Source of the DNA: Alphaproteobacteria bacterium
GTDB taxonomy: Bacteria > Pseudomonadota > Alphaproteobacteria > JAEULC01
Assembly (NCBI GenBank): GCA_023150455.1
Contig: JAKLKW010000024.1
Coordinates: 1 to 37,780, forward strand
Direction: 5' to 3'
Length of the DNA: 37,780 bases
The notes beneath the pieces were generated by a model. That model saw nothing but the letters and a program-made list of their open reading frames with translations, was not told where the DNA came from and ran no database searches. The position numbers and the translations under genes are program-made. Shown here one piece after another: positions 1-7,618 of this stretch; position 1 is the first letter of the stretch; each line of letters opens with the position of its first letter.

Positions 1-1
1 G

Positions 2-365
2 CAAGAGAACGCCCGCCGTCAGTCGGAACAGCAGCAGCGCGTCCAGCAGGAGAACGCGCGTCGCCAAGCCGAGCAGCAGCAGCGGACGCAGCAGGAGAAC
101 GCGCGTCGCCAGGCCGAGCAGCAGCAGCGGGCGCAGCAGGAGAACGCGCGTCGCCAGGCCGAGCAGCAGCAGCGGGCGCAGCAGGAGAACGCGCGTCGCC
201 AGGCCGAGCAGCAGGAGCGCGCGCAGCAGGAGCAGGCGCGCCGTCAGGCCGAGCAGCAGCAGCGCGCGCAGCAGGAGCAGGCCCGTCGCCAGGCCGAGCA
301 GGCGGCCAAGGCGGTGGCCGAGCAGCAGCGGGCGCAGCAGGAACAGGCGCGCCGCCAGGCGGAGC
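2..365 (+). repeat. 45-bp coding tandem repeat
   Basis: The GAG codon that opens the GAGAAC or GAGCAG pair recurs at 5, 50, 95, 140, 185, 230 and 275, an exact 45-bp period. A further degenerate unit starts at 341 after a 21-bp insertion that encodes extra Ala/Lys/Val residues. Units differ at only a few positions (for example CGGACG against CGGGCG, and AAC changing to CAG in the later units). This suggests recent unequal crossing-over or slippage. The left end of the array is cut by the window edge. Confidence 0.9.
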
Positions 366-508
366 AGGCTGTCCGGCAGCAGCGCCGGCAGCAGGCCACG
401 CCGCCGCAGCAGGCGCCGAACCAGGCGCCGCCGCAATCGAAGGGCAAGCCGCCGCGCGAGCAGGAAGGCCGCGACCAGCGCAACCGCGGCAAGCCCGACA
501 AGGGCTGA
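2..508 (+). CDS. Gln/Arg/Ala-rich repeat protein, 3' part only
   Basis: An open frame enters from the left edge and stops at 506-508, so the N-terminus lies outside the window. The visible 168 residues are almost entirely repeats of a 15-residue unit of the type QQENARRQAEQQQRA, about eight units. A Pro/Lys-rich, very basic tail follows and ends in GKPDKG. The composition (Gln, Arg, Ala, Glu, no aromatic residues) predicts a long charged alpha helix or coiled coil. Similar tails occur on secreted or envelope proteins of alphaproteobacteria, but nothing visible fixes the family. The frame stays open across all repeats and the unit is 15 codons long, so copy-number changes would keep it in frame. 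I am confident that it is coding; the function is unknown. Confidence 0.7.
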   Translation, partial: QENARRQSEQQQRVQQENARRQAEQQQRTQQENARRQAEQQQRAQQENARRQAEQQQRAQQENARRQAEQQERAQQEQARRQAEQQQRAQQEQARRQAEQAAKAVAEQQRAQQEQARRQAEQAVRQQRRQQATPPQQAPNQAPPQSKGKPPREQEGRDQRNRGKPDKG

Positions 509-612
509 CGGCAGGCCCGTCGCCGGCGCGCCCGCGCGCGCACCCCGCTTGACTTGGCGCGAGATCGGCCGCCATCGTGCCGACAAGAGCGATGTCATTC
601 CGGGAGGAGCCC

Positions 613-1584
613 ATGATCGCTGTTGCGCTGCGCGGCGCGCTGCTGGTCGGCGCGCTCGTCGCATGGGGCGCGGTCGCCGCGGCGGCCGACGTCAAGTCCG
701 TGAAGATCACCCAGATCGTCGAGCATCCGGCGCTGGATGCGGCGCGCAAGGGCGTCATCGACGAGCTTGCCGCCCAGGGGTTCAAGGAGGGCCGGAACCT
801 CAGGCTCGAGTACCAGACGGCGCAGGGCGACATCGGCACGGCGGGGCAGATCGCGCAGAAATTCGCCGGCGACAATCCCGACGTCATCGTGCCGATCTCG
901 ACGCCCTCGGCCCAAACCGTGGTCGCGGCGGCGAAGGGCCGGCTGCCGGTCGTCTTCACCGCGGTCACCGACCCGATCGCGGCCAAGCTGGTGACCGACC
1001 CGATGAAGCCGGGCGCGAACGTCACCGGCATCACCGATCTCTCGCCGCTGGACAAGCATGTCGAGCTGATCCGCGCCGCCGCGCCCAAGGCGAAGCGGAT
1101 CGGCGTCCCGTTCAATCCCGGCGAGGCCAACGCCGTCGTGCTGGTCAAGCGGCTGAAGGAGCTGGCGCCCGCCGCCGGCCTCGCCATCGTCGAGGCGCCG
1201 GCGCCGTCGGGTGGCGACGTGCTGGCGAGCGCGCGCTCGCTGGTGGGCAAGGTCGACGCGATCTACGTGCCGACCGACAACACCGTCGTGCAGGCGCTGG
1301 AAGCGGTCATCAAGACGGGGATCGAGGCCAAGATCCCCGTGTTCGCCGGCGACACGGATTCGGTGAAGCGCGGCGCCGTCGCGGCGATCGGCTTCGACTA
1401 CTACGACGTCGGCCGCCAGACCGGCAAGGTGGTGAGCCGCGTGCTCAGGGGCGAGAAGCCGGGCGACATTCCCGTCGAGGGCGTCGGCGTCACGCAGCTC
1501 CACGTCAACCCCGGGGCGGCGGAGAAGATGGGGCTTTCCCTGCCCGAGAGCCTGGTCAAAGGCGCGAAGACCGTCATCAAGTAG
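613..1584 (+). CDS. ABC transporter substrate-binding protein, TrpX-like
   Basis: Periplasmic binding protein of the ABC_sub_bind family (PF04392; TrpX type), 323 residues. The N-terminus is a typical signal peptide: a short basic start, a hydrophobic stretch and an Ala-rich cleavage region near residues 20-26. The mature part opens with the family-like TQIVEHPALDAARKGV, followed later by a PISTPSAQ segment and a CDTDS-like AGDTDSVKRGA segment near the C-terminus. I chose the ATG at 613 because AGGAG lies just upstream and the signal peptide starts there; an in-frame start at 577 would put a charged extension before it. Permease and ATPase genes follow directly, so this is the first gene of a complete transporter operon. 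Characterised relatives bind tryptophan or other aromatic compounds; the ligand here is not known. Confidence 0.9.
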   Translation: MIAVALRGALLVGALVAWGAVAAAADVKSVKITQIVEHPALDAARKGVIDELAAQGFKEGRNLRLEYQTAQGDIGTAGQIAQKFAGDNPDVIVPISTPSAQTVVAAAKGRLPVVFTAVTDPIAAKLVTDPMKPGANVTGITDLSPLDKHVELIRAAAPKAKRIGVPFNPGEANAVVLVKRLKELAPAAGLAIVEAPAPSGGDVLASARSLVGKVDAIYVPTDNTVVQALEAVIKTGIEAKIPVFAGDTDSVKRGAVAAIGFDYYDVGRQTGKVVSRVLRGEKPGDIPVEGVGVTQLHVNPGAAEKMGLSLPESLVKGAKTVIK

Positions 1585-1621
1585 CGATCGGCCGGCGGGG
1601 ATCCACGAGAGGGCGGCGCCG

Positions 1622-2515
1622 TTGAGCCTGATCGCTTTCCTGGGCGCGATCGAGACCGGGTTCATCTTCGCGCTGGTCGGGCTCGGGGTCTTCATCAGCT
1701 TCCGCGTGCTGAACTTCCCCGACCTGACGGTCGACGGGTCGCTCCCGCTCGGCGCCGCGGCGTCGGCGTCGCTGATCGTCGCCGGGTTCGATCCCTACTC
1801 GGCCACCGCCATCGCGATGCTGGCGGGCGCCGGCGCGGGGCTGGTGACCGCCTGGCTCAACCAGGCGCTCAGGGTCCTGCATCTGCTCGCGAGCATCCTC
1901 ACCATGATCGCGCTCTACTCGATCAACCTGCGCGTCATGGGCCGGCCCAACCAGCCGCTGCTGGGCGAGCGGACGATGCTGAGCGACATCGAGCCGCTCG
2001 GTCTCGGGCCCTACGGCTCGGTCGCCGTCACCGCCCTGGTCGCGGCCGCGGCCGTCGCGCTGCTGGCCCTGTTCCTCACGTCCGAGATCGGCCTTGCCAT
2101 GCGCGCCACGGGCGCGAACCCGCGCATGGCGCGCGCCCAGGGCGTGCGCACCGGCGCGATGACCTATGTCGGGCTGGCGCTCGCCAATGCGCTGGTGGCG
2201 CTCGCCGGCGCGCTGTTCGCGCAGATCCAGGGCGGCGCCGATATCTCGATGGGCATCGGCGTGATCGTGGTCGGGCTCGCGGCCGTCATCCTCGGCGAGG
2301 CGACCCTGCCGGCGCGCGCGGTGCTGTGGGCGCTCGTCGGCTGCGTCCTGGGCTCGCTCGTCTATCGCCTCGCCGTCGCCGCCGCGCTGCAGGCGAACGT
2401 GCTGGGCCTGCAGGCGCAGGACCTCAAGCTCCTGACGGCGGTGCTGGTCGCGGCCGCCATGCTCGCGCCGCTCTTGCGCGAGCGCTGGGCGGCGGCGTGG
2501 GCCGGACGGCGATGA
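1622..2515 (+). CDS. ABC transporter permease, TrpY-like
   Basis: Inner-membrane permease, 297 residues, of the branched-chain-type family BPD_transp_2. It is strongly hydrophobic, with about eight membrane segments and the short motif NFPDLTVDGSLPLGAA after the first helix, typical of permeases that partner PF04392 binding proteins. The start is a TTG at 1622, with a weak purine-rich stretch (GAGAGGG) upstream; I see no better ATG or GTG. It lies 37 bp after the binding-protein gene, and its stop codon overlaps the ATG of the ATPase gene (ATGA at 2512-2515), which indicates translational coupling. With its neighbours it would import one small solute, probably amino-acid-like. Confidence 0.9.
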   Translation: MSLIAFLGAIETGFIFALVGLGVFISFRVLNFPDLTVDGSLPLGAAASASLIVAGFDPYSATAIAMLAGAGAGLVTAWLNQALRVLHLLASILTMIALYSINLRVMGRPNQPLLGERTMLSDIEPLGLGPYGSVAVTALVAAAAVALLALFLTSEIGLAMRATGANPRMARAQGVRTGAMTYVGLALANALVALAGALFAQIQGGADISMGIGVIVVGLAAVILGEATLPARAVLWALVGCVLGSLVYRLAVAAALQANVLGLQAQDLKLLTAVLVAAAMLAPLLRERWAAAWAGRR

Positions 2516-3306
2516 TCGAGCTTTCGGGCATCCACGTGCGGTTCAACCGCGGATCGCCGATGGAGACGCACGCGCTGCGCGGCGTCGACCTGACGCTGGC
2601 CGACGGCGAGTTCGTGACCGTGATCGGCAGCAACGGCTCGGGCAAGTCGACGCTGCTGAACGTGCTGGCCGGCGACGTGCCGCCGGACTCCGGCCGGGTG
2701 ACGTTCGACGGGACCGACGTCACGGCGCGGCCGGCCGCCGGGCGCGCGGGCGATGTCGCGCGCGTGTTCCAGGACCCGCTCGCGGGTTCATGCGAGCAGC
2801 TGACGATCGAGGAGAACCTGGCGCTGGCCGCCTCGCGCGGGGCGCGGCGCTCGCTCGTCCCGGCGGTGACGCGCGACCGGCGCGAGCGCTTCCGCGCGCG
2901 CCTGGCCGCGCTGAAGCTCGGCCTCGAGAACCGGCTGCAGGACCGCATGGGCCTCCTGTCCGGCGGCCAGCGCCAGGCGGTGGCGCTGGTCATGGCGACG
3001 CTGCGCCCGATCGGCGTGCTGCTGCTCGACGAGCACACCGCGGCGCTCGACCCGCGCACCGCCGGGTTCGTCATGGACCTGACCGACCGGCTGGTGGCCG
3101 AGCAGAAGCTGACGACCCTCATGGTGACGCACTCGATGCGCCTTGCGCTCGACCACGGAAGGCGCACGATCATGCTGCACGAGGGTCGCGCCGTGCTGGA
3201 CGTCAGCGGGCCCGAGCGCGAAGGCCTCGGCGTCGAGGACATGCTGCACCTGTTCGAGCGCGTGCGCGGCGAGGAGCTGAGCGACGACTCGCTCGTGCTG
3301 GACTAG
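2512..3306 (+). CDS. ABC transporter ATP-binding protein, TrpZ-like
   Basis: Cytoplasmic ATPase of the TrpXYZ-type importer, 264 residues. Visible motifs are Walker A GSNGSGKST (about 39-47), Q-loop VFQDPLAG (about 85-92), signature LSGGQRQ (149-155), Walker B VLLLDEHTAALD (169-180) and the H-loop histidine in MVTHSMR (H207). The Walker B glutamate is followed by H rather than the common P. The start ATG overlaps the permease stop by four bases. The TAG stop (3304-3306) overlaps the stop of the convergent LysE gene within the palindromic CTAG at 3303-3306, so there is no space for a terminator between the two transcription units. Confidence 0.95.
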   Translation: MIELSGIHVRFNRGSPMETHALRGVDLTLADGEFVTVIGSNGSGKSTLLNVLAGDVPPDSGRVTFDGTDVTARPAAGRAGDVARVFQDPLAGSCEQLTIEENLALAASRGARRSLVPAVTRDRRERFRARLAALKLGLENRLQDRMGLLSGGQRQAVALVMATLRPIGVLLLDEHTAALDPRTAGFVMDLTDRLVAEQKLTTLMVTHSMRLALDHGRRTIMLHEGRAVLDVSGPEREGLGVEDMLHLFERVRGEELSDDSLVLD

Positions 3307-3950
3307 ACGAAGAAGCTCGCCAACGCCGCCAATCCAAACGCCAGCAGCGCGACGCCCGAGAGACGGTTGATCCAAAGCAGGAGCATGGGCGGCACCTGGC
3401 GGCTGAGCGCGGCGGTGACGCCGGCGAGGAACAGCCACCACGCGGCCGAGCCGAGGAACACGCCGAGCACGACGGTCGAGGCGCCGAGCGTCGAGCGGGC
3501 GGCGCCGGCGCCGGCGATCTCGCCGAGGCCGAGCCCGGCGAAGATCGCAATGAAGCTCAGGATCGTCGCCGGGTTGGCGAGCGTCAGCACGAAGGTCGAG
3601 GCGAAGGCGCCGGCGAGGCTCTCGGCCCTGGCATCCGCCGCGCGCCCCTGCGAACGCGCGGGGGACGGACGCTTCAGCGCGATCTGCAGCCCGAGCGCGA
3701 TCAGCGCCGCGCCGCCGACCAGGCGGAACCAGCCCTGCTGCGCCACCAGGAAGGAGGACACGGCCGTGAGGCCGAAGGCCGCGACGGCGCCATAGACGCC
3801 GTCCGCCGCCGCCGCGCCCATGCCGGTCAGGAAGCCGAGCGGGAAGCCGGAAGCCAGCGAGCGGCGGATGCACAGGATGCCGATCGGCCCGACCGGCGCT
3901 GCGATCGCCAGCCCGATCGCCAGGCCGCGAAGGAACAGGCTCGACTCCAA
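3303..3950 (-). CDS. LysE/RhtB family exporter
   Basis: Membrane protein of 215 residues from the LysE superfamily of amino-acid exporters. The N-terminus carries the family hallmark APVGPIGILCIRRSLASG followed by GFLTGMGAAAADGVYG, with the conserved Gly-Pro pair in the first helix and the Asp at the end of the second. About six hydrophobic segments can be counted. The start appears to be a TTG at 3950, preceded by GGAG; I see no better start. It runs tail to tail with the TrpXYZ-like importer, so an uptake and an export system sit next to each other. A shared substrate is possible but unproven. The exported compound cannot be told from the sequence. Confidence 0.88.
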   Translation of the reverse strand: MESSLFLRGLAIGLAIAAPVGPIGILCIRRSLASGFPLGFLTGMGAAAADGVYGAVAAFGLTAVSSFLVAQQGWFRLVGGAALIALGLQIALKRPSPARSQGRAADARAESLAGAFASTFVLTLANPATILSFIAIFAGLGLGEIAGAGAARSTLGASTVVLGVFLGSAAWWLFLAGVTAALSRQVPPMLLLWINRLSGVALLAFGLAALASFFV

Positions 3951-4031
3951 GGAACGCTCCAGCGGATGGGCCGATCGCCCGGGAAACGCGCCTGCCTATC
4001 GCATCCCGTCATGCGGCGCAATCGGGCGGCT

Positions 4032-4982
4032 TCAGACCGGGTCCCAGGAGAACACGTCGGGGCTGCGGTCGAGCGGCAGCAGCGCGGCTTTCAGCGCGGG
4101 CATGCCGTGCTCGGCGATCAGCCCGGCCGTCCAGCCCTCGGCGCGGTGCACCGAGCGCACGGGCCGGCTCTGCGACATCAGGAAGATCTCGTTCATGCGC
4201 GCCGCGAAGACCTGGCCGGTGATGCCCTTGGCCTTGTCCGACGCGAGGAACACGGCAAGCGGCGCGTTCTTGTCCGGCGTCATCTGCGTGAGCTTGGCGA
4301 CGCGCGCCTTCTGCTCCGGCGTGTCCGCCGGGATCGAGCTGGTCATGCGGCTCCAGGCGAAGGGCGCGATGCAGTTCGAGCGCACGTTGTAGCGCGCCAT
4401 GTCGAGCGCGATCGACTTCGACAAGGCCGCGATGCCGAGCTTCGCCGCGGAATAGTTGGCCTGGCCGAAATTGCCGACCAGGCCCGAAGTGCTGGTCATG
4501 TGCACATAGGCGCCGCTCTCCTGCTTGCGGAAGTGCTCGGCCGCGGCGCGGCTGACGAAGAACGAGCCGTTCAGGTGCACGTTGACGACCTGGAGCCAGT
4601 CCTCGGGCGTCATCTTGTGGAAGATCGCGTCGCGCAGGATGCCGGCGTTGTTGACCACCACGTCGATGCGGCCGAACGCGTCGACCGCCGCCGCGACGAT
4701 GCGCTGGGCCGAGGTCCAGTCGGACACGCTGTCGGCGTTGACGGCCGCGCGGCCGCCCTGCTGCTCGATGATCTGCCTGGTCTGCTCGGCCGGGCCGCCG
4801 GAGCCGCCTTCGCCCGCGAGCGACACGCCGATGTCGTTGATCAGCACGGCGGCGCCGGCATTCGCCATCGCCACGGCGATGGCGCGGCCGATGCCGCCGC
4901 CGGCGCCCGTCACCAGCGCGACCTTGCCTTCCAGCAGCGTCGATTTCTCCATGGCTCCCGTGCCCTCGGCCTTGTCGTTCAT
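4032..4982 (-). CDS. SDR family dehydrogenase, 3-hydroxyacyl-CoA type
   Basis: Short-chain dehydrogenase/reductase, 316 residues. The Rossmann motif TGAGGGIG lies at 25-32, NNAG at about 111-114, and the catalytic set is S164, Y177, K181 (motif YSAAK). The extended C-terminus and the insertion after the third strand resemble the dehydrogenase part of peroxisomal multifunctional enzyme type 2, which oxidises (3R)-hydroxyacyl-CoA. It is the last gene of a four-gene operon; its ATG overlaps the stop of the upstream MaoC gene (TGATG at 4980-4984). A second in-frame ATG ten codons downstream could also serve as start. Next to a MaoC hydratase, the natural inference is that it takes the hydrated acyl-CoA on to the 3-ketoacyl-CoA. 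The actual acyl chain is unknown. Confidence 0.88.
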   Translation of the reverse strand: MNDKAEGTGAMEKSTLLEGKVALVTGAGGGIGRAIAVAMANAGAAVLINDIGVSLAGEGGSGGPAEQTRQIIEQQGGRAAVNADSVSDWTSAQRIVAAAVDAFGRIDVVVNNAGILRDAIFHKMTPEDWLQVVNVHLNGSFFVSRAAAEHFRKQESGAYVHMTSTSGLVGNFGQANYSAAKLGIAALSKSIALDMARYNVRSNCIAPFAWSRMTSSIPADTPEQKARVAKLTQMTPDKNAPLAVFLASDKAKGITGQVFAARMNEIFLMSQSRPVRSVHRAEGWTAGLIAEHGMPALKAALLPLDRSPDVFSWDPV

Positions 4983-5836
4983 CACTTGCTCCCGATTTCC
5001 ACAAACCCGTTGTTGACGACCACCGTGTCGCGCTCGACCACGCGGGCGCGGAAGGCGCCGCTCTGCCAGATCTCCGTGCGGATGGTCTCGCCCGGGAACA
5101 CCGGCGCGGAAAAGCGCAGCTTGAGCGTCCGCAGCGCGCGGGCGCGGTAATCGGCAAGGCCGCGCAGCAGGGCGTGCGTGACGACGCCGAGCGTGCACAG
5201 CCCGTGCAGGATCGGCCGCGGGAAGCCGGCTTTGGCCGCGACACCCGGGTCGGAATGCAGCGGGTTGTCGTCGCCGTTGAGCCGGTAATAGAGCGCCTGC
5301 TCCGGCCGGGTCGCCAGGTCGACCGTCAGGTCGGGCGGACCGTCGGGCATCGGATGCGGCGCCTTGATCGGCCCGGCCGGCCCGCCGAAGCCGCCGTCGC
5401 CGCGCAGGAAGGTCGTGGAGCGCGTGGTGGCGACGAGCGCGCCGTCGCGGTCGCGCACCTGCTTCTCGGAGTAGAGCAGCGCGCCCTTGCCCGCGCCCTT
5501 GTCGACGATGCCGGTCACGCGCGTCAGCCCGGCCAGCGCGCCCTCGACCGGCAGGGCGCGGTGGAGCTCGATCTCCTGCTCGCCGTGCACGACGCGCACC
5601 GCATCGACCCCGGTGCGCGGATCGCGGAGCCAGAACCCGGGATGACACAGAACCACGGCCATGGACGGCACCGCCTCGAGGTCGCGGCGGTGATCGACGA
5701 AGGCGAGCTGGCGCGTGTCCATCGGATCCTGGCCGAAGCCGATCGAGAGCGCGTAGAAGGCGGTATCGCGCTTGGTGAGGGTCTGGCGGACCTCGGGGAT
5801 GTCGAAGTCCAGCAGCTTTCCGTAGTCGATCGCCAT
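4982..5836 (-). CDS. MaoC family enoyl-CoA hydratase (double hot-dog)
   Basis: Protein of 284 residues with two hot-dog halves. The C-terminal half carries the hydratase-2 signature NGDDNPLHSDP (about 187-197) and GFPRPILHG; D189 and H194 fit the catalytic Asp/His pair that adds water to trans-2-enoyl-CoA to give the (3R)-hydroxy product. The length matches the hydratase half of peroxisomal MFE-2 and bacterial relatives acting on sterol or branched acyl-CoA. The start ATG is six bases after the thiolase gene stop, and its own stop overlaps the SDR start, so it belongs to the same operon. The reaction is well supported; the substrate is not identified. Confidence 0.9.
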   Translation of the reverse strand: MAIDYGKLLDFDIPEVRQTLTKRDTAFYALSIGFGQDPMDTRQLAFVDHRRDLEAVPSMAVVLCHPGFWLRDPRTGVDAVRVVHGEQEIELHRALPVEGALAGLTRVTGIVDKGAGKGALLYSEKQVRDRDGALVATTRSTTFLRGDGGFGGPAGPIKAPHPMPDGPPDLTVDLATRPEQALYYRLNGDDNPLHSDPGVAAKAGFPRPILHGLCTLGVVTHALLRGLADYRARALRTLKLRFSAPVFPGETIRTEIWQSGAFRARVVERDTVVVNNGFVEIGSK

Positions 5837-5842
5837 GACCGC

Positions 5843-6997
5843 CTAGACCGTCGCCGCGCCGCCGAGCACCGCCGTCACCTGGCTCGACAACGTACCGCCA
5901 TTGCCGTGGCACAGCGCCACGTCGCACTTCCGGAGCTGCCGCGCGCCGGCCTGGCCGCGGAGCTGCGTGACCGCTTCGAGGATCAGGAACAGCCCATACA
6001 TGCCGGGATGCACGCAGGACAGCCCGCCGCCGCTCGTGTTGACGGCCAGCCTGCCGCCGGGCCCGATCGCGCCGTCCGCGACGTAGCGCCCGCCCTCGCC
6101 CTTGGGGCAGAAGCCGAGGTCCTCCAGGAACAGCAGCGTCGTGATGGTGAAGGCGTCGTAGAGCATCACCAGGTCGGCGTCGGCGGCCTTGAGCCCGGCC
6201 ATGGCGAAGGCGCGCGCGCCGCTCTCGACCGCGACGGTGCGGGTGAGGTCCTGCATCTGCGCGATCGAGCGATGCGAATGCGCGCCGCCGACGCCCAGCA
6301 GGTAGGCCGGCTTCTGCTTCAGGGATCTGGCGCGGTCGGCGCGCACGATGACGCAGGCGGCACCGCCGTCGGTCACCAGGCAGCAGTCGCGCGTGGTCAG
6401 GGGATCGCTCACCATGCGCGCGTTCAGCACGTCCTCGCGCGTCAGCGGCCCTTGCGCGAAGGCGGCCGGGTTCAGGTTGGCCCATTGCCGCGCGGCGACG
6501 GCGATGTCGGCCAGCATGGCGCGCGTCGTGCCGTATTCGTGCATGTGGCGCCGGGCGGCCAGCGCGTAGGCCGTGATCGGGTGGCGCGGCTTGTACGGCG
6601 CCTCGTGCCATTGCGGCTCGCTCATCGAGACCAGCCGCCCGCCGGCGGTGCGCTGGTTCGAGCCGTAGCAGATCAGCACCGCGCTGCAGATGCCGGCGTC
6701 GAGCGCAAGGGCCGCCTGCAGCAGATGGATCTCGAACGATGCGCCGCCGATGTTGGTGCCGTCGAAGAAATGCGGCTTGAGGCCGAGATACTCGGCGACC
6801 GACAGCGTCGGAAACGCATGCGTGCTGGTCGCGGCGCACAGGCCGTCGATGTCCGCGAGCCCCAGCCCGGCATCGGCGATCGCGGCAAGCGACGCCTCGG
6901 CCAGCAGCTCGATGGCGCTCCGGCCCGGCGCCTCGCCCCAGCCGGCGCCGCCGATGCCGACGATCGCGGTGCGCCCGCGCAACCCCGCGCCGCTCAC
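5843..6997 (-). CDS. Thiolase-like protein (SCP2/Ltp2-like), apparently lacking the nucleophilic Cys
   Basis: Thiolase-superfamily protein of 384 residues. Family landmarks are an N-terminal TAIVGIGGAGWGE, TDGGAACVIV (209-218), NTSGGGLSCVHPGMYG (320-335) and the C-terminal CHGNGGTLSS (363-372). The stretch where condensing thiolases have the acyl-accepting Cys reads GTNIGGASFEIHLL (80-93) and contains no Cys. This recalls thiolase-like aldolases such as actinobacterial Ltp2, which work with a DUF35 partner. The gene starts with GTG at 6997, overlapping by four bases (GTGA) the stop of the DUF35 gene, which supports a physical or translational pairing. It could be a carbon-carbon lyase, a CoA-binding scaffold or a degenerate thiolase. 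The fold is confident; the chemistry is open. Confidence 0.85.
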   Translation of the reverse strand: MSGAGLRGRTAIVGIGGAGWGEAPGRSAIELLAEASLAAIADAGLGLADIDGLCAATSTHAFPTLSVAEYLGLKPHFFDGTNIGGASFEIHLLQAALALDAGICSAVLICYGSNQRTAGGRLVSMSEPQWHEAPYKPRHPITAYALAARRHMHEYGTTRAMLADIAVAARQWANLNPAAFAQGPLTREDVLNARMVSDPLTTRDCCLVTDGGAACVIVRADRARSLKQKPAYLLGVGGAHSHRSIAQMQDLTRTVAVESGARAFAMAGLKAADADLVMLYDAFTITTLLFLEDLGFCPKGEGGRYVADGAIGPGGRLAVNTSGGGLSCVHPGMYGLFLILEAVTQLRGQAGARQLRKCDVALCHGNGGTLSSQVTAVLGGAATV

Positions 6998-7380
6998 GCG
7001 GCACCGGCCGGCGGCACGACGTCGAACACGACCGCGGGCTCGCCGTCGATCGCGGCGATGCGCGCCTTGACGCGCGTGCCGATCGGCGCGGTCTCCACGC
7101 CCTCGATGCGCGTCAACAGGCGCGGGCCTTCGTCGAGCTCGACCAGCGCGATGTTGTAGCTGCCGGCGCGCGCGCGGTTGACCGTGATGGAATAGATGGT
7201 GCCGAGCCCCGACGCCGCGACCCATTCGAGGTCCTCCATGCCCGTGCCGGGCGCGGCGACGCGCGGATAGAACACGTGTCGCCCCGTCGCGGCGCTGCGC
7301 TGGATCATGAAGCGCCCTGCGCGCAGGAATTCGCGGTACTCAGCTTCGGGCCCGGGGCCTGTCGTCGGTTTCGGTGTCAT
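6994..7380 (-). CDS. DUF35 OB-fold protein without zinc ribbon
   Basis: Protein of 128 residues with the DUF35 (Zn-ribbon plus OB-fold, acyl-CoA-associated) layout: an N-terminal helix EAEYREFLRAGRF, a short middle segment, then an OB-fold with IYSITVNRA, YNIALVELDEGPRLLTRI and a C-terminal VVFDVVPP. The zinc-ribbon part keeps the ATGRHVFYPR outline, but none of the usual four cysteines is present; the whole protein has no Cys. It is the first gene of the acyl-CoA operon and overlaps the thiolase-like gene by four bases. In characterised pairs DUF35 proteins hold and help a thiolase-like partner; that role is inferred here. Confidence 0.85.
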   Translation of the reverse strand: MTPKPTTGPGPEAEYREFLRAGRFMIQRSAATGRHVFYPRVAAPGTGMEDLEWVAASGLGTIYSITVNRARAGSYNIALVELDEGPRLLTRIEGVETAPIGTRVKARIAAIDGEPAVVFDVVPPAGAA

Positions 7381-7618
7381 GTTTTCGTCCCTCGCGTCCG
7401 TTGCCGGCTCTTTCTACTACGAAATCGCGAGGGTCGGCCCCGCCGACGGGCCGCCGGTACCCGCGGTGCCGGAATTGCGGCCGTCGACTCGCAGGCGTAT
7501 GATTCGCGTGCTGCTGGCCGCGGTCGCTCCGTGGCTGACGACCGACGTGGCCCAAGCCACCGGCGACCCGCGGCCCCTCGATACCTACGGCACTGGCCCT
7601 TGGTTCGGGAGGAACGAC

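Noticed and set aside
2..365. Regularly spaced repeats as a possible CRISPR array
   Set aside because: The units are contiguous, 45 bp long, keep one reading frame and have no unique spacers, so they are a coding tandem repeat.
549..554. TTGACT as a promoter -35 box for the TrpXYZ-like operon
   Set aside because: No acceptable -10 sequence lies 16-18 bases downstream, so the match is probably by chance.
4032..7004. A 990-codon open frame on the minus strand
   Set aside because: Only the last 316 codons (from 4982) look like a protein, the SDR enzyme. The upstream part is Arg/Ala/Gly-rich out-of-frame translation of the MaoC and thiolase-like genes.
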